DNA from: Primula veris
Taxonomy: Eukaryota > Streptophyta > Magnoliopsida > Ericales > Primulaceae
DNA: 64,000 nt
NCBI GenBank assembly: GCA_963682055.1
Contig: OY821746.1
Coordinates: forward strand, 26,726,481 to 26,790,480
Reading direction: 5' to 3'
Shown here: in pieces, positions 11,863-24,018 of the stretch
Layout of the letters: the number at the start of each line of letters is the position of its first letter
How positions within the stretch are numbered: the stretch's first letter is position 1
Made by a program: the position numbers and the translations under genes
The notes under the pieces: model-generated
Databases searched by the model: none
Told to the model about the DNA's origin: nothing
Seen by the model: only the letters and a program-made list of their open reading frames with translations

Positions 11863-12654
11863 ATTATGCACAATCCACACAGATACAGTACGATGCTTTT
11901 CACTTTCTAAACAGGGTTGCACAACTCACACAGATAACCTTGATGAAATTCACTTTCTAATAAACAGGGTTATTTTAAACACTTCTTACTGTTCATGAAG
12001 AATTCAACCAAGCTCAATCGAGAATTCAACGACATAATTTTAAAAATTAAAGACGTGGGAGTGGAGTGATGTACCCAAAATTACAGTCAGTTTTGAGTTA
12101 ATTTTTTGTCAAAAAGTGCCTTACTGGTTAGAAGTTAGAACGCACACTCATAAAAAGCATAACTTCTTCTGAACTTTGTAACGGAACAGCGTTGGTGGTG
12201 TTAACAACAAATGCTTACTGAAATGCCATAGAAACATCTTTTGACAAAGTAGTAAATTACTACCATGCAACATATAGAGATTACTGAAGCATCACTGCTG
12301 GATACTTGTCAAAACGCATTTAATTGACAACGAGCCACATCCTAAACCATACTCGGTGTATCCGAATTCTGTAATGAGCTCTTTTAAACATCATCATAAC
12401 ATAGGGAAATACCGGGTTCTATATATTTAAGAGGTTAAGGATCTATATGAAGCACACACAAAAAGTCCAAAAAAAGGATTACCTAAATCATGGAGCACTC
12501 ACTTTCCCTATGAATCCTGCAGAAATCCACGAAGAACAACAAACGATAAAACTTATTAGACAGATACAATTAGGACCACTGAGATTTTTTTTGATTAACG
12601 GATAAAAAATGATTATTTTTTAAGCAAGGAGTTGATAAAAATTCGAAGATGAAT

Positions 12655-12696
<42 letters not shown>

Positions 12697-12956
12697 GAGA
12701 TTAAGAGGGAAGGCATGGGAAGGGGAGATATTAGAGGCAAAAACCAGATCTCTTTTAGTTCCACATATTGAAACAACTAAATCAAAAACCACGAAAAATG
12801 GGTACTACATAAATGATACGGAGTATAACAGTCCTCCATAAAATAAGACTATAAGCGGAGACCCATGACCACAAAATATATACTCCATAGTATTTGAATT
12901 CAAACATGCTAGTTTACCTCGGCGAAGCAAGGTATTTGTACATATAGCATGGTATA
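11863..12956. other. Gene-free interval with (GA)n tract
   Basis: No gene seen. An interrupted (GA)n microsatellite occupies about 12661-12701. The part nearest 12957 is probably the 3' UTR of the heat-shock factor gene, which is transcribed leftwards. Confidence 0.6.
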
Positions 12957-15900
12957 TCATTCTTTCTGAGTATCTGAACCAAGATATCCCATCTGTTTAG
13001 TAATCTGTTTCATATCCTGAGCTTTCTCCCATCCATCCTCTAACATCTTTGTTTCACTTTCCTTTCCAGTAACTTCCGTAGAAGCCGAGTCCATGTCCTC
13101 ATTATCACCAGGTAGTGGGCTCCGAAGAAACTGTTCCCAAAATGGATGACCAATCTCAGGGAGTTTGTCTGCATCACCGTCCAGCAAGGCATTATCCCAA
13201 TCAAATTCCGCTTCCATAAAATTGTCCCAAGATAAGGGTATTTCACCATTCAATTCCGATGATGGCGTACTTGAGACGTTAGCATTGCTCTCTGGAACCA
13301 TCTGTAAAGGAGAGTGATCAATCTGCGGTAGTGAGATATGTGGCATAGTTTGTTCTCCCACCACAACCGGCGGAATCATTTCAGTATCCACATCTAGCGA
13401 GGGAGAGTGAGTATCAGATAAAGAAGCCGACGGACTTTGTACTGAAAGCCCAGAATTTAATCCCGAAAAAGACGGGCCACTGGATGGTGGGAACTCCTGA
13501 AGAGTCACTCCTGATGTACGGCTATTATCAATTAAAAAATCATTGGGCCCATTTTCAAAATTTTCCAGCCGTGGAGTCGTATCCATTTTCATTATTTGCC
13601 TAAGCACAGTTTGAGCAGCTTCGTTCATCATAGGTTGATACTTCACAATTTGCCCATCTGAGAAATTATTATTATCCGAAGTTAAATCATCTCCATCCGT
13701 CTTAAGCCTTCTTTTTTTATTCCCTTCGGTAATTCGCCTATTACTCTCGTTTTGTTGTTGCACAAACTGAGCTAAAAACCCGGGGCTATGAACAGCTTTA
13801 GCCAAAAAAGACATCATCTGCTGTTGTCTCTGTTCCATGCCTTGTAGCCTCTGGACCGTCGATTGTAGCTGATTATCAGTGTTTTGCTGTTGTTGCCTTA
13901 GCCTCACGAGCTCTTGCATAAGGACGTTTTTGTCCCTTTTTAGCCTTTCAACCTCTTCTTCTAGACCAAATTTTCCTACCTCTACACAAGCGCCGACAGA
14001 TGAATTTTGACCATGTGGTGGCTGTTGTGATTGTTGGTTGTTGTGTCCGTGGACAGGTTTTCTTCGATTAATGGTTTTAAGAAGGTGTTTCTGTCCTCTG
14101 AGAAATCCTTCGTTTGCAAATTCCCAACGGTCTGGATCCACTTTCCTAAAACCCTGAGAATACGTAACGGAAATGAGTCTCGGATAACAGTAATTTTTTT
14201 TTTAGGAAAGAACATAATGGTTTGTCCCCTTGAGGAACAAAACTAAGCAACTCCCTTTAATGTAAGACCATTCTGAGATATTGTACAGTGCTTATTTCAC
14301 AGTGAAAAGTAATGCCTAAACCTGTCAAAAGACCAAGTATGAGATAACTACATGAAGTTACTAAAAAACGGTGGTACAATTTGGTGCTGTTCAACCTTTC
14401 CAAGGAATATGTCTGCAGGTAGAGCTAATCTTATACAAACTACTAGCATCACTTTTTATATATAGTCACTGCTTAGCTCTCTTTAACGAATAGAAGTCAC
14501 TTTCGACCATAGTCGCAACAGAAAACTTAAACAAAAATGTTAATGTATAACTCAGCTCATTCTATTTTATTACAAGAAAATGTATACTATGTATAAAAAC
14601 CGAGACACGTTTATTAGCAGCCAATGCTGAATCTGATTGTTTACAGGATCGAGTTAATCCTGTATATTACTCAAGTGTGTGTGCAGTGTGCACACCCACC
14701 GACAAGTATAGGGGTAAATCATAAGTTTCAGTCATTTGGTATCATCTCATAATGTCTGACCAGCAAAATTTTAGCAAAACAGGTCATCATTTTACTTTAA
14801 AAATAAAATAAAATTGGATCCATATTTATGTAAGTGACAATCCCTACAAACAACTACGTAGTATTTATATTCACGAAAGGTACTGAACGTGCATGAATGT
14901 GATTACGTTCAATGCAAAAATTAAAAATTCAAATGTCAGGCACAGGAAGAACCTAGCAACCGACATAGTATATGTTGTTACCAATTTGAGTCTGAACGAC
15001 GTGTCATAGACACAAAAAAAGAGGTAATTCAACCACAGTATACACTTGACATTCAAGCAATTTTTGTTTACAAGCTTCACATAACCAGGCTAAAAAAGAA
15101 TTCCAATTTCTCAAGAACTGCAACATGAAGGCCGACTCTTAAGGTTTAGTATAAGCGATAATTTTGTAATCTAGAACATAATCAACAAAAGTTTATTCAT
15201 CATTCTATTTTCTCCATCTGAAGTGATTACATGAATATGTAGTATGCGAAAGCTTTTAAAAGCCCTTGAGAACACTATTTACAAAATTGCAGTGCAATAG
15301 ATAATATGTAAGCTTTAACAGCACATTAGCAGACACTGAGACAAGGAATGACCACAAAATCAAACATGGTCACTGCTGTAAGACATGAAAGGCATTAAAT
15401 AATATAGAGATAATAAAAGGTTTCCAGAAAAGCTTGGTAAATCATGAAAAGTAAACGGCAACAGTGGACATGATCACATTGTAAACAAGCTATCATGCAG
15501 CAAAAGCGATACATAACATGTGAAAGTCAGAAGCAATTGCATCATTCAGAAAAGAATGATTTTCTAACATCCAAGTTTGTGGATAAAAGGAAATGTATCA
15601 AACCTACAGAGACGGATGCTAATCAAAACTGAGCATTTTATGTTAATCACCATAATAACACACACAAATTGAAGAATAAGGGTCTCAAGATTTTTCTCCA
15701 AAGATTACAGAAAACAATGGAATGAAAAATGCTCAAGAGTAATGGCGCTTCTATAAAATTACTAACCTTATTTCGCTACAAGGAATGAATATCCTGCTAT
15801 AATTCCATCATGTTTCTTCCACTTTACCTTCTGTTTTCATAATCTTCTAAGATTGAATTCAGAAAAGGCACATCCCTAAATCGTACACAAATTTGTAGAA

Positions 15901-18900
15901 TCCTTTGCATCGTGCTCCCTCTTCCACAACTTCTAATACGGACTAAAAGATCGTAGAAAAAGTCTGTTTCCAAGTATTTGTAGTTTATGTCATAATCACT
16001 TTTAGATTTTGGAGTTTGTCGAATAAATTTTAGTTAGTGCGTCTTTGGAGTTTGATTAAGACGCCTTTTAGTTTCATGTGTCTTTCCGTTTTCTACCGTT
16101 TGATGATAAATAGTCTTTTTTTACAGGAGTTCAGTGGATTGAATCAAGAACCTCTTCCGTCATAAGTGCATATGTTGTATACCCGTATATTTCGGGTTTG
16201 GTTCAAAAACCATTTTATGGGGTCCTCTCACAAACTATTTTCTGATTTTCCAAACTCTAATTTGAAAAATTCATCCCAATTTGCAACATTCAGATTGAAC
16301 ACTTTTTACACAGAACTTCATTTCTGTCGCAAGTCAACCATGTCCATTTCTTATCAACTCATAATAAATTTCAGCGGCATTACCACAAGATGACAACACA
16401 CATTCAAACCTTTACTCAGGTCATTGATTGAGACATTCAGATAGAACAAAGTCTACATAGAGAACACCATTCTTGCCCTAATTCTACTGCAACTTAATGC
16501 TTAGTTAATAACCCTCTAACTTACAATTCAACAACATTACCCACAACAAACATATAAATGTACAGCTTTTAAACAAACTTTCTTTTACAAGTGATAACAT
16601 AGCTTAAAGTTAAAATTAATTCCTCGTACATTTGTAACATGTCGAATAAGTTCCAACCTAGTTTCAAACTCAAATGCAACATTTAGATAGAACAGCCAAA
16701 CACAAAATTCTGACATGGTGTCAACCTTCAGATATAAATTCTAAACCCAAATTCCAAGTACTAACGACAGACAAGGTAACAACACTGAGATTGGACAAGA
16801 GAATTATATTTTTTGCCCTGATTCTACCAGACCAATAAAAGTGAAAAAAGGGAAAATCCTTGGAAAAGGATCATGCAATTAATTTTACAATCAATACCTC
16901 ATAAAAACATCATAAGCCTAAATTAAATTACATGGCTGAAAGCCTGAAACATTGAAATATAAAAGAAAAATGATTCTCTTTTTACTTCAATTAAACCACA
17001 CTAGTAAAAGATGAAAGAAGAGAAGATCCTTGATAAAAGATCAACCAATTAAACTAAAACTAAAACTTCATGGGTCAGTTGTAATTAATCTATTTACATT
17101 TCAATGTTTCAGGCTTTCAGCCATGTATATATATTGAAATGTATATATATTAAAAAGCTGCGCTTAAATTAGAATGAAAATAGATTGCAACAAGCGGAGC
17201 TGAAAAATTGCAATACAGCACTCTATCCCCTAATTTGAATTCAAATTTGCAACATCAAATAAGAAATTATAGTATGATACACACACTTGAAACCAATCAC
17301 ATCCATAAAAGGGAACAGAGAAACTCACAGATAAAGGCTCGACGAAGTAAAAGCAGCATTTGTTTGTATTACGTCAAAAAAAGGTCCCTAATAAAATAAC
17401 GTTCATATACCCATATATGAAGGGTCCACCATTTTTCCGTCATTTAATTAGACAATACACAAAACCGTCCAACGTTATGAACTCGGGACTGTTAGATCGC
17501 AAGAAAATACATGGACGGTCTAGATCTAACCATTCATTTAAAAACATTGAACGTCTACAGCTATCCAAAGTGCAACGTTACTATATCAGCCTAACAGTTT
17601 ACAATACAAAATGCAATGTTTTAAAAGGCGTTAGATGGTGTAGGCGGAAAGGGTCTGCCTGGCGTCTAATTGGCCGCCTAAGCCGACTGTTTCCCTCAAG
17701 CCCGATTTTTTTCTGCCTAATGCCTAGACGCCTGGTCCCCGCCTAGCTCCTAATTAGCGGCCTAAGCCGATTTTTTCTGCCTGAGCCTGTTTTTTTCCTG
17801 CCTAATGCCTAGGCGCCTGGTCCTCGCATAGTTCCTACTTGGCGGTCTAAGCCCAACTTTTTCCTGCCTGCCGCCTAGGCGCCTGGTCCCCCACCTAGCA
17901 CCTAATTACCGCCTAGGAGTCTGCCTAGACCGCCCTTTGAAACTGTGACAAAATGAAAACCCCACTTGAAGCACTAGATTGAATTGGTAATCGTAACATT
18001 CAGAGATCAGCCATTTATGCACAGAGAGTAAAGTTCTTTCCCTAGTTACACTAGACTTAAAAAATAGAAAGAAAAATCCTAGAAAATTATCACTCAATCA
18101 GAGGTTAGTTAAATACTGATATGTGATAGCGTCTCATTTCTGATCTAATAATTAGATATGCAACACTCGGATACAATCATTCAACATTCTAAAGACTAAA
18201 AACTCAATATAATAAAACCAATCAACATTCAGATACATAAATCTGAACTCTAATACAAAACAAGAGTAGCAACATTTACCAATCCAGTACTTGATAGTTT
18301 TATCAACTAAAAGTAGAAATAGCCGACGCCGAGTACTCAACTTTATCCTTATTTTAAGGATTTCAACATTCCAATTTGAACAGCTAAATTAATAATGCCA
18401 CAATTTATCCTAAGCCTTATTCTGAATACTTAATACACCACTCAAATCCCCTTAAAGTATTTCAACATTCAGATACAATTATAAGCCCTAATTTGAACGC
18501 GTACTTGATAATGTTTAACATTTTAAGCAAAAAGAACAGAGTTCTTGCCCGAAGCCCTAATTTAAATACTTTAAAAAAAAACATTCTATGCAGTTAAAGG
18601 ATTTCAACCCACATCATGCAGTTAAACACCTGAATGGATAACGTCAACAACTTATGCAAAAAGAACAAAGCTCTCGCCCTAAGCCCTAGTTTGAATACTC
18701 TAAATACACCACTCTAAGCCCATTAAAAAGTATCAACACTTAGATACACAATAATAAACCCTAATTTGAACACCTATATTGATAATATCAACAATTTATG
18801 CATAAAGAACAATTTTTTTTCCATAAACCTTAATTTGAAAAGTTAAACACACCATCCTAAGCCCATTAAAGGGTTTCAAAATTCAGAAAAACCCATCCTA

Positions 18901-20645
18901 AGCCCTAGTTTGATCACCTAAATTGATACTGTTTTTAACATTTTAAGCAAAAAGAACAAAGCTCTTGCCCTAAGCCCTTAAAATACTCAAATACACCATT
19001 CTAAGCCCAAATTTGATCACCTAAGTTGATAATGATTAACATTATAAACAAAACAGAACAAAGTTACTAGTTTCTCCCTAAGCCCTTAGAATACAGAATA
19101 CTTAAATTCACCATTCTAAGACCTAATTTGATCACCTAAATTGATAGTAATGTTTAACATTTTAAGCAAAAAACAACAATAAGCCCTTACAATACTTAAA
19201 TACACCAACATAAGCCCTAGTTAGACTATTTAAACTGAAAAATTCTACATGCAATGAAAACAGTCTAAACAAAAAAGAGTAGAATTCTGTTGCAATTGAT
19301 ACAGAACAATAGTTGTTGCCCTAAGCCCTAATTTGATCACCTAAATTGATAATGTTTAACATTTTAAGCAAAAGGAACAAAGTTACTTGTTGCCCTAAGC
19401 CCTTATAATACTTAAATACAGCATTCTAAGCTCTAATTTGAACACCTAGATGGATGATATTTAACATTTCAATTAAATTAGCTAAACTAGAAATATCCTG
19501 AATGCAATGAGAACAGTCTAAACAAAAAACAAACAAAAAAAGGACAATTCTGTGGCAATCGATACAGAAGGATATAGATATATACATAAGTATTCAACAG
19601 TCGTACGAAGCTTGGAGAAGTTGTTCCTAAGCCCAAATTAGACTATCTAAACAAAGAGTAAAGTTCTATCCCTAGTTACAATAGACTTTAAAAAAAGAAA
19701 AAAGAAACCTAGAAAATGATCACTTAATCAGAGGCTAGTTAAATACTAATATGTGATAGCATCTCATTTCTGATCTAATATTTAGATAGCCGCAACATAA
19801 ACCCTGATTAGATTATTTAAACCAAAAATATTCTACATGCAATGAAAACAATTTAAACAAAAACTAACAAAAAATGGACAATATTTCAGGCAATCGATAC
19901 AGAAAGACATAAGTATTCAACTGACGGACGAAACTGGAGAAATTATTATGCTTAAGTTATAAGCAAAAAAATTGATAAAGTTTTAACGTTTTAAGCAAAA
20001 AAGAACAAGGATACTTGTTAAACTAAGCCATTAAATCCTTAAATACACCATTTTAAGCCCTAATTTGATCACCTAAATTGATAATGTTTAACATTATAAG
20101 CAAAAAATTAATAATAAAATGGAAAAAAGTTACTTGTTTCTCTAAGCACTTAGAATACATAAATACACCATTATAAGCCCTTAATTGATTCCCTAAATTG
20201 ATAATGGTTAACACTTCCAATCAAAATGAATAAAGCTCTAATTAGATTATTTAAATACACCATCCTAAGCCCTTAATACTTAAAAACACCATCCTAAGCC
20301 CTAATTAGACTATTTAAAATAAAATAAAAACATTCCACATGCAGTAAAAAAAAAAAAAAAAAGGACAAATCGAAATAGAGCGATAGATAGAGAGATACAT
20401 ACATAAGTATTCAACTGGCGAACAAAACTTGAGAAATTATTATGCTTAAAATACTTGGGCAAAAGCTCCTTAGCAAACTCAGGCGGGTCCCACACCACGA
20501 AGGTATTATCGTTAGGTCCCCAAGAGACGATCGTGTCCGTACACGTGTCGTCCACCATATCGTACGTCTTCGCTAGAAATGGCGGAGGCGCGTTCGGGCT
20601 CGGCATCGGGGCCGGAGTCGGCACCACCGGCTTATCCCCCGACAT
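12957..20645 (-). CDS. HSFA1: Class A1 heat-shock transcription factor
   Basis: Two exons, 20645-20403 and 14153-12957, giving 479 residues. The intron splits the DNA-binding domain after QLNTY, before [10 protein letters not shown], the conserved position in plant HSFs. The DNA-binding domain is at about 21-114 ([29 protein letters not shown]). A long class-A coiled-coil oligomerisation region is at about 143-212. A basic nuclear signal KKRRLK is near 227-232. Two aromatic/acidic AHA activator motifs are at about 391-402 ([12 protein letters not shown]) and 417-424 (HPFWEQFL), and a leucine-type export signal is at 462-472 ([11 protein letters not shown]). The full motif set marks the A1 group, the master activators of the plant heat response, held by HSP70/HSP90 until stress. 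The 6.25-kb intron is exceptional and repeat-filled. The CT-rich 5' leader lies at 20646-20720. Confidence 0.93.
16930..17126. repeat. Inverted repeat with perfect 29-bp arms
   Basis: The arm at 16930-16958 (core GGCTGAAAGCCTGAAACATT) is repeated exactly in reverse complement at 17098-17126, separated by 139 bp, inside the HSFA1 intron. Both flanks also share 'gatcctt-a-aaa-gatca--caatta' phrases. It is a fold-back structure of unknown origin. Confidence 0.8.
17620..17940. repeat. GC-rich CCTAGGCGCC-type degenerate repeat
   Basis: A patch of much higher GC than the surrounding intron, built of short variants of GCCTAGGCGCCTGGTCC, CGCCTAGCTCCTAATTAG and GGCCTAAGCC. The phrase CGCCTGGTCC recurs at 17729, 17814 and 17880, so the spacing is irregular. 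The motif is rich in partial palindromes (CCTAGG, GGCGCC). It probably derives from a mobile repeat inserted in the HSFA1 intron. Confidence 0.65.
18021..18160. repeat. 140-bp direct repeat, copy 1 of 2
   Basis: This 140-bp block recurs in the same orientation at 19651-19790 with scattered differences. Shared landmarks are GAGTAAAGTTCT, CCCTAGTTACA, AATCAGAGG-TAGTTAAATACT and ATGTGATAGC. The copies are 1.63 kb apart inside the HSFA1 intron, which points to a segmental duplication. Confidence 0.8.
19586..19630 (-). pseudogene. Degraded copy of HSFA1 exon 1 end
   Basis: On the minus strand this reads as a diverged, indel-bearing copy of the last about 45 bases of HSFA1 exon 1, followed by a GT donor-like site (TTGAATACTTATGTATATAT). 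It lies 817 bp inside the intron from the real junction. It is too damaged to be translated in the DNA-binding-domain frame. Confidence 0.6.
19651..19790. repeat. 140-bp direct repeat, copy 2 of 2
   Basis: Second copy of the block at 18021-18160, in the same orientation, lying between the two exon-junction duplications. Confidence 0.8.
19909..19953 (-). pseudogene. In-frame copy of HSFA1 exon 1 end inside the intron
   Basis: Read on the minus strand, the 45 bases encode [15 protein letters not shown], identical at protein level to the last 15 residues of exon 1, though the DNA differs at several positions. A potential donor (TAT|GTCTTT) follows at the same place as in the real exon. The copy lies 494 bp downstream of the real junction (20403) and is surrounded by the same flanking phrases (ATTTCTCAAGTT-like and CATAAGTATTCAACTG). 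It is a tandem duplication of the exon-intron boundary. Confidence 0.8.
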
Positions 20646-20937
20646 TTTAATTATTATATTTATTTGTTTATTTAGAGAGAGAGAGATAGTGGCTGTTACG
20701 AGGTCGCGAACGGTGATCTAGGGATTTTTAATTGTGTTTGGGTTAAATTGAAAATGGTTCTGTAGATTTAAATAATAGATTTAGTTGTGGTACTAACTGT
20801 TTATCTTTTGTTGGTAGTTTGACTAAATTTTTTATACCACCGGGAAATCTTACCCACTTGCTAAAATTAGATGGCAAAAATGCTAAACATATATAATGAC
20901 CCGACAATCTTTACAATTTATTGCATGGTCATATTTA

Positions 20938-21305
20938 GGCATGGTTAAGGATCCTATCTCAATTCCAACTCAATCTCTAAAATAAATCGTGGAGTGGATC
21001 AGAACGGATTGATAAAATTTAAATATCAACCCAATACAATCCAATCCGTTACAATTAAAATTCCAATCCAACCCAACCCAACCCGCAAAATAAATTGCGG
21101 GTTGCGCGGATTGGGTTTACATTATTAAATTTTTATTTTGGTCATTTATTTTTCATAGTTCGTATAATCAACTTAAATTCTAAAATAAATCGAATATTTC
21201 AAAAAGAAATATAAATTAAAACTAATGAAAATACGTTTAGAATATTCGCAAACAAGTAATAAAAGTAAAATATAACAAGAACGAAATGTTGGTATCTTAA
21301 AATAC

Positions 21306-21366
<61 letters not shown>

Positions 21367-22025
21367 CGGGTTGAAACGAATTGGAGCGTATTAACCCATG
21401 TTTGTGAACCTCAACTCTAACCCAACCCGCAAAATATATAGCGGATTGGGGCGGGACGGATTGATTTTTTTTGGACACTCAACTCAACCCAACCCGCAAA
21501 ATCCGCAAATCCGTCCCGTAACCCAACCTGCATGGATTGGGGCGGGTTGGGTATAAAAAAAAAAATCAATCTTTCCCGTCTCAATCCGCTATATATTTTG
21601 CGGGTTGGGTTAGGGTTGAGGTTCACAAACCGCGGGTTAATCCGCGCCAATAGGTTTTAATCCGCAATATATATACATATTGTTATATTTTAGTTTTATT
21701 ACTTATTCGCAAATGTTCTAAACATATTTTCATTTGTTTTAATTTATATTTCTTTTTGAAATATTCGATTTATTTTAAAATTTAGGTTGATTATGCAAAT
21801 TATAAAAAACAAATGACCAAAATACAAATTTAAGAATCAATCTAAACCCAATCCGCTCTAACCCGTAATTTATTTTGCAGGTTGGGTTGTTTTGGGTTGG
21901 ACTTTTAATTGTAACGGGTTTGAGTTGGGTTGAGTTGATATTTAAATTTTATCAATCTGTCCCGTTATTTATTTTACGGGTTAAATTAAAATTGAGATCA
22001 ATTCGTGTCAATCGGCCCGGTACCC
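20938..22025. mobile_element. 1.1-kb palindromic element upstream of HSFA1
   Basis: Left arm (about 20938-21300) and right arm (about 21667-22025) are inverted copies. Matching blocks include GATTGATAAAATTTAAATATCAAC, CCGTTACAATTAAAA, the CCAACCC/GGGTTGG tracts, AAGAAATATAAATTAAAAC and the AATATTCGATTTATTTTA region. The centre (about 21365-21660) repeats the same CCAACCCGCAAAAT and GCGGATTGGGGCGGG phrases in both orientations around 21510. Such GGGTTGGG-rich fold-back elements are common in plant intergenic DNA. No clear target duplication was found, so the class is not assigned. It begins only about 290 bp upstream of the HSFA1 start codon, in its promoter. Confidence 0.75.
21309..21364. repeat. 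(AT)28 microsatellite
   Basis: An uninterrupted AT run of about 56 bases inside the left half of the palindromic element. A shorter remnant (ATATATATACATAT) sits at the mirror position near 21667, so the run has expanded on one arm only. Confidence 0.95.
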
Positions 22026-23488
22026 ACCTTAGTTGTACTACTGGTCGCGAGGGGTGATTTAGGGATTAGTGGGCTAAATTGAAAAGGGTATGGTCCCGTA
22101 GTGTTTTATTTTTATTTTTGTTTTTAAAGTAGGTCCCGTAATTTATTTTTTTGAAATATAGGGTCCCCTAGTCGTAATGATGGAGTTAGTTGGTGACTGT
22201 GTTTTCTTTTTGTTGGTAAGCGTGTGACACGGGTCCCTTTTTCAGTATTATCCTTGACGGGAAATTGTACCAAATTGTGACTTCAATTAGAACTATTTTT
22301 ATTCAATAAACATGTCAATAATTTTTAAGATACATGTTTAACAAGTTTACTTCTAGAGTCCGTTTTACTAGTTAGATACAGTATCTAATATTTCAAATTA
22401 TATAGAATTGCACGTTTTTTCAAACTTTTTTTTCAAATTAACTTAGTATGATTTTATCTTTCAAAAAAAAAAAAAACTTAGTATGATTTTTTTTCAATCG
22501 ATAGTTATTGAGAAAATGTATAAAAAAACTTAAAATAAGTTTAGAATTTAAAAATATTGTTTAAATCAACTCTGAAAATAAATGAATAAGAAAAAGGCAT
22601 GGAAGGGGACACCTAGAAAGAGACGGGGCCGGATTTTGGACTAGACTCAAGAGACATGCGTGTAGAACCTAAAAAAACGTATATTTTTAAGTCTCCGTTT
22701 GGCAAAATATTAAATATATATATATATATATATATAATTAATTTAATTTCTTTTATCAATAGTTATATGTGGCCAGATTGTTGGTTTTTTTACTAAAAAG
22801 TCTAATCAACCTGTGTTCGACTCTTTACGTAGACTAGATTTTATTTATTTTTATTTTTTTATTTTATTATAGAATTTAGTACACCACTGAACCATTTAAT
22901 TTTATGTAAGCTTCTCTGTGGTCTCCTATATTAAAAAAAACAGGTATTGACATGATTTGTTGAATAGATAACATATTTGGTTCCTGATTTCCTTTTTAAA
23001 AAATCATATTATAATTTTAGTTTGAATGCGAATTTTATAAAAAATTTGCTTCATATCATTGATTTTTTTGTTAATTGTACTCAACTTATTACATATAATA
23101 TTTTCTACCTTAATATTTTACCATTTATTAATCGTATCTTATAAGTTTTATTTAAATACTTTTTTTTTACATAGAAAAAAAAAACCCATTTTTTAAGTGG
23201 TATAAGGCCTCCAAAACTCTGAAAACGGCCCTGAAAAGGGATAAATGGTTTGCACTCTTATAAATTAATGTTCATAAAGTTACAATACAGGTTGCATATG
23301 GAAATAGATTCGCTTAAATTTTCGAAACGTTCGGAGACATCTATCGTAAAATTTTGCAAAAGTATCGCACCCGTTTCCGAAAACGCGTTTATGAAGAAAC
23401 GTGATACGTATGCTAAATAGAGTTTCCGAATAAATTAGGTGTTAAATGTTTGATTCCTCTTAATTAAGATCTTATCACCGTTTTCTTA
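22026..23488. other. Gene-free AT-rich interval
   Basis: No gene or clear element. An AT microsatellite lies at 22714-22736. Several phrases look like eroded transposon ends (for example 'ataaggcctccaaaactctgaaaacggccctgaaaa' near 23200), but I cannot delimit them. Confidence 0.55.
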
Positions 23489-24018
23489 GAGCATCTACGA
23501 TAGTGTGTGCTATCTCTATTATTAACTAAAATAATTAGCTAAGAGTATCTACAATAGTGTTGTTATCTCTATTGTTAACTAAAATACTTAGCTAACAATG
23601 CATTTTTTTGTCTCCATTAGTTATGTTAAATCATGTGCTATCTTTATAGATGTTAAATATAACAATATTTTTAATGTTGTTAATGAATTATGTGGCAAAA
23701 TATAATTAATTAAAACATGAACTATATTTTAAAATACTCACAGTTTAGTTCCTATATTAATGAGGTTTACAAAATGACTAATTAATGATTTTTCAATTGA
23801 TAATTAATTTTAATTAAAATTATATAACTTTGTTAAGTTAATACACTAATGTGAATGTTAAATTTAAGTTACATATGTGCCGTTTAACATGCAATTAAAT
23901 GATGATTTGTCAAAGTTAATATTGTTATAATTAACACAATTATTGTGGATGTTCTAACAATGCATTTTTTTTGTCTCCATTATCTTTTATAAATGTTAAA
24001 AAAAATTGTTAAATATAA
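23489..24018. mobile_element. Tourist-like MITE interrupted by another copy
   Basis: After a TTA the sequence starts GAGCATCTACGATAGTGTG, a terminus used by PIF/Harbinger-derived Tourist elements with 3-bp TTA/TAA targets. It is interrupted at 23543 by a second element. The resumed part (TAACAATGCATTTTTTTTGTCTCC) carries the same internal phrases. The right boundary is not clear. Confidence 0.5.
23543..23954. mobile_element. Tourist-like MITE with TAA duplication
   Basis: Termini GAGTATCTACAATAGTG and GAACATCCACAATAATTGTG (the latter in reverse complement), each flanked directly by TAA at 23540-23542 and 23955-23957. Size is 412 bp, noncoding. The 3-bp TAA duplication and this terminus fit the PIF/Harbinger superfamily. 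Confidence 0.7.

Larger units (their letters stand above)
18480..20300. repeat. Degenerate CCCTAAGCCCTAA-rich repeat array in HSFA1 intron
   Basis: About ten diverged copies of a unit of roughly 110-150 bp. Each contains TTGATAATGTTTAACATTTTAAGCAAAA, then a GAACAAAG phrase, then CCCTAAGCCCT-AA and AATACACCATTCTAAGCCC. Copies fall near 18510, 18640, 18780, 18925, 19030, 19145, 19345, 19980, 20085 and 20200. CCCTAA resembles the plant telomere unit CCCTAAA but is not a true telomeric run. The repeats are interleaved with the exon-junction duplications at 19586-19953. Confidence 0.7.

Noticed and set aside
18480..20300. Interstitial telomere tract
   Set aside because: CCCTAA recurs, but as part of a 110-150-bp unit, not as a run of CCCTAAA.
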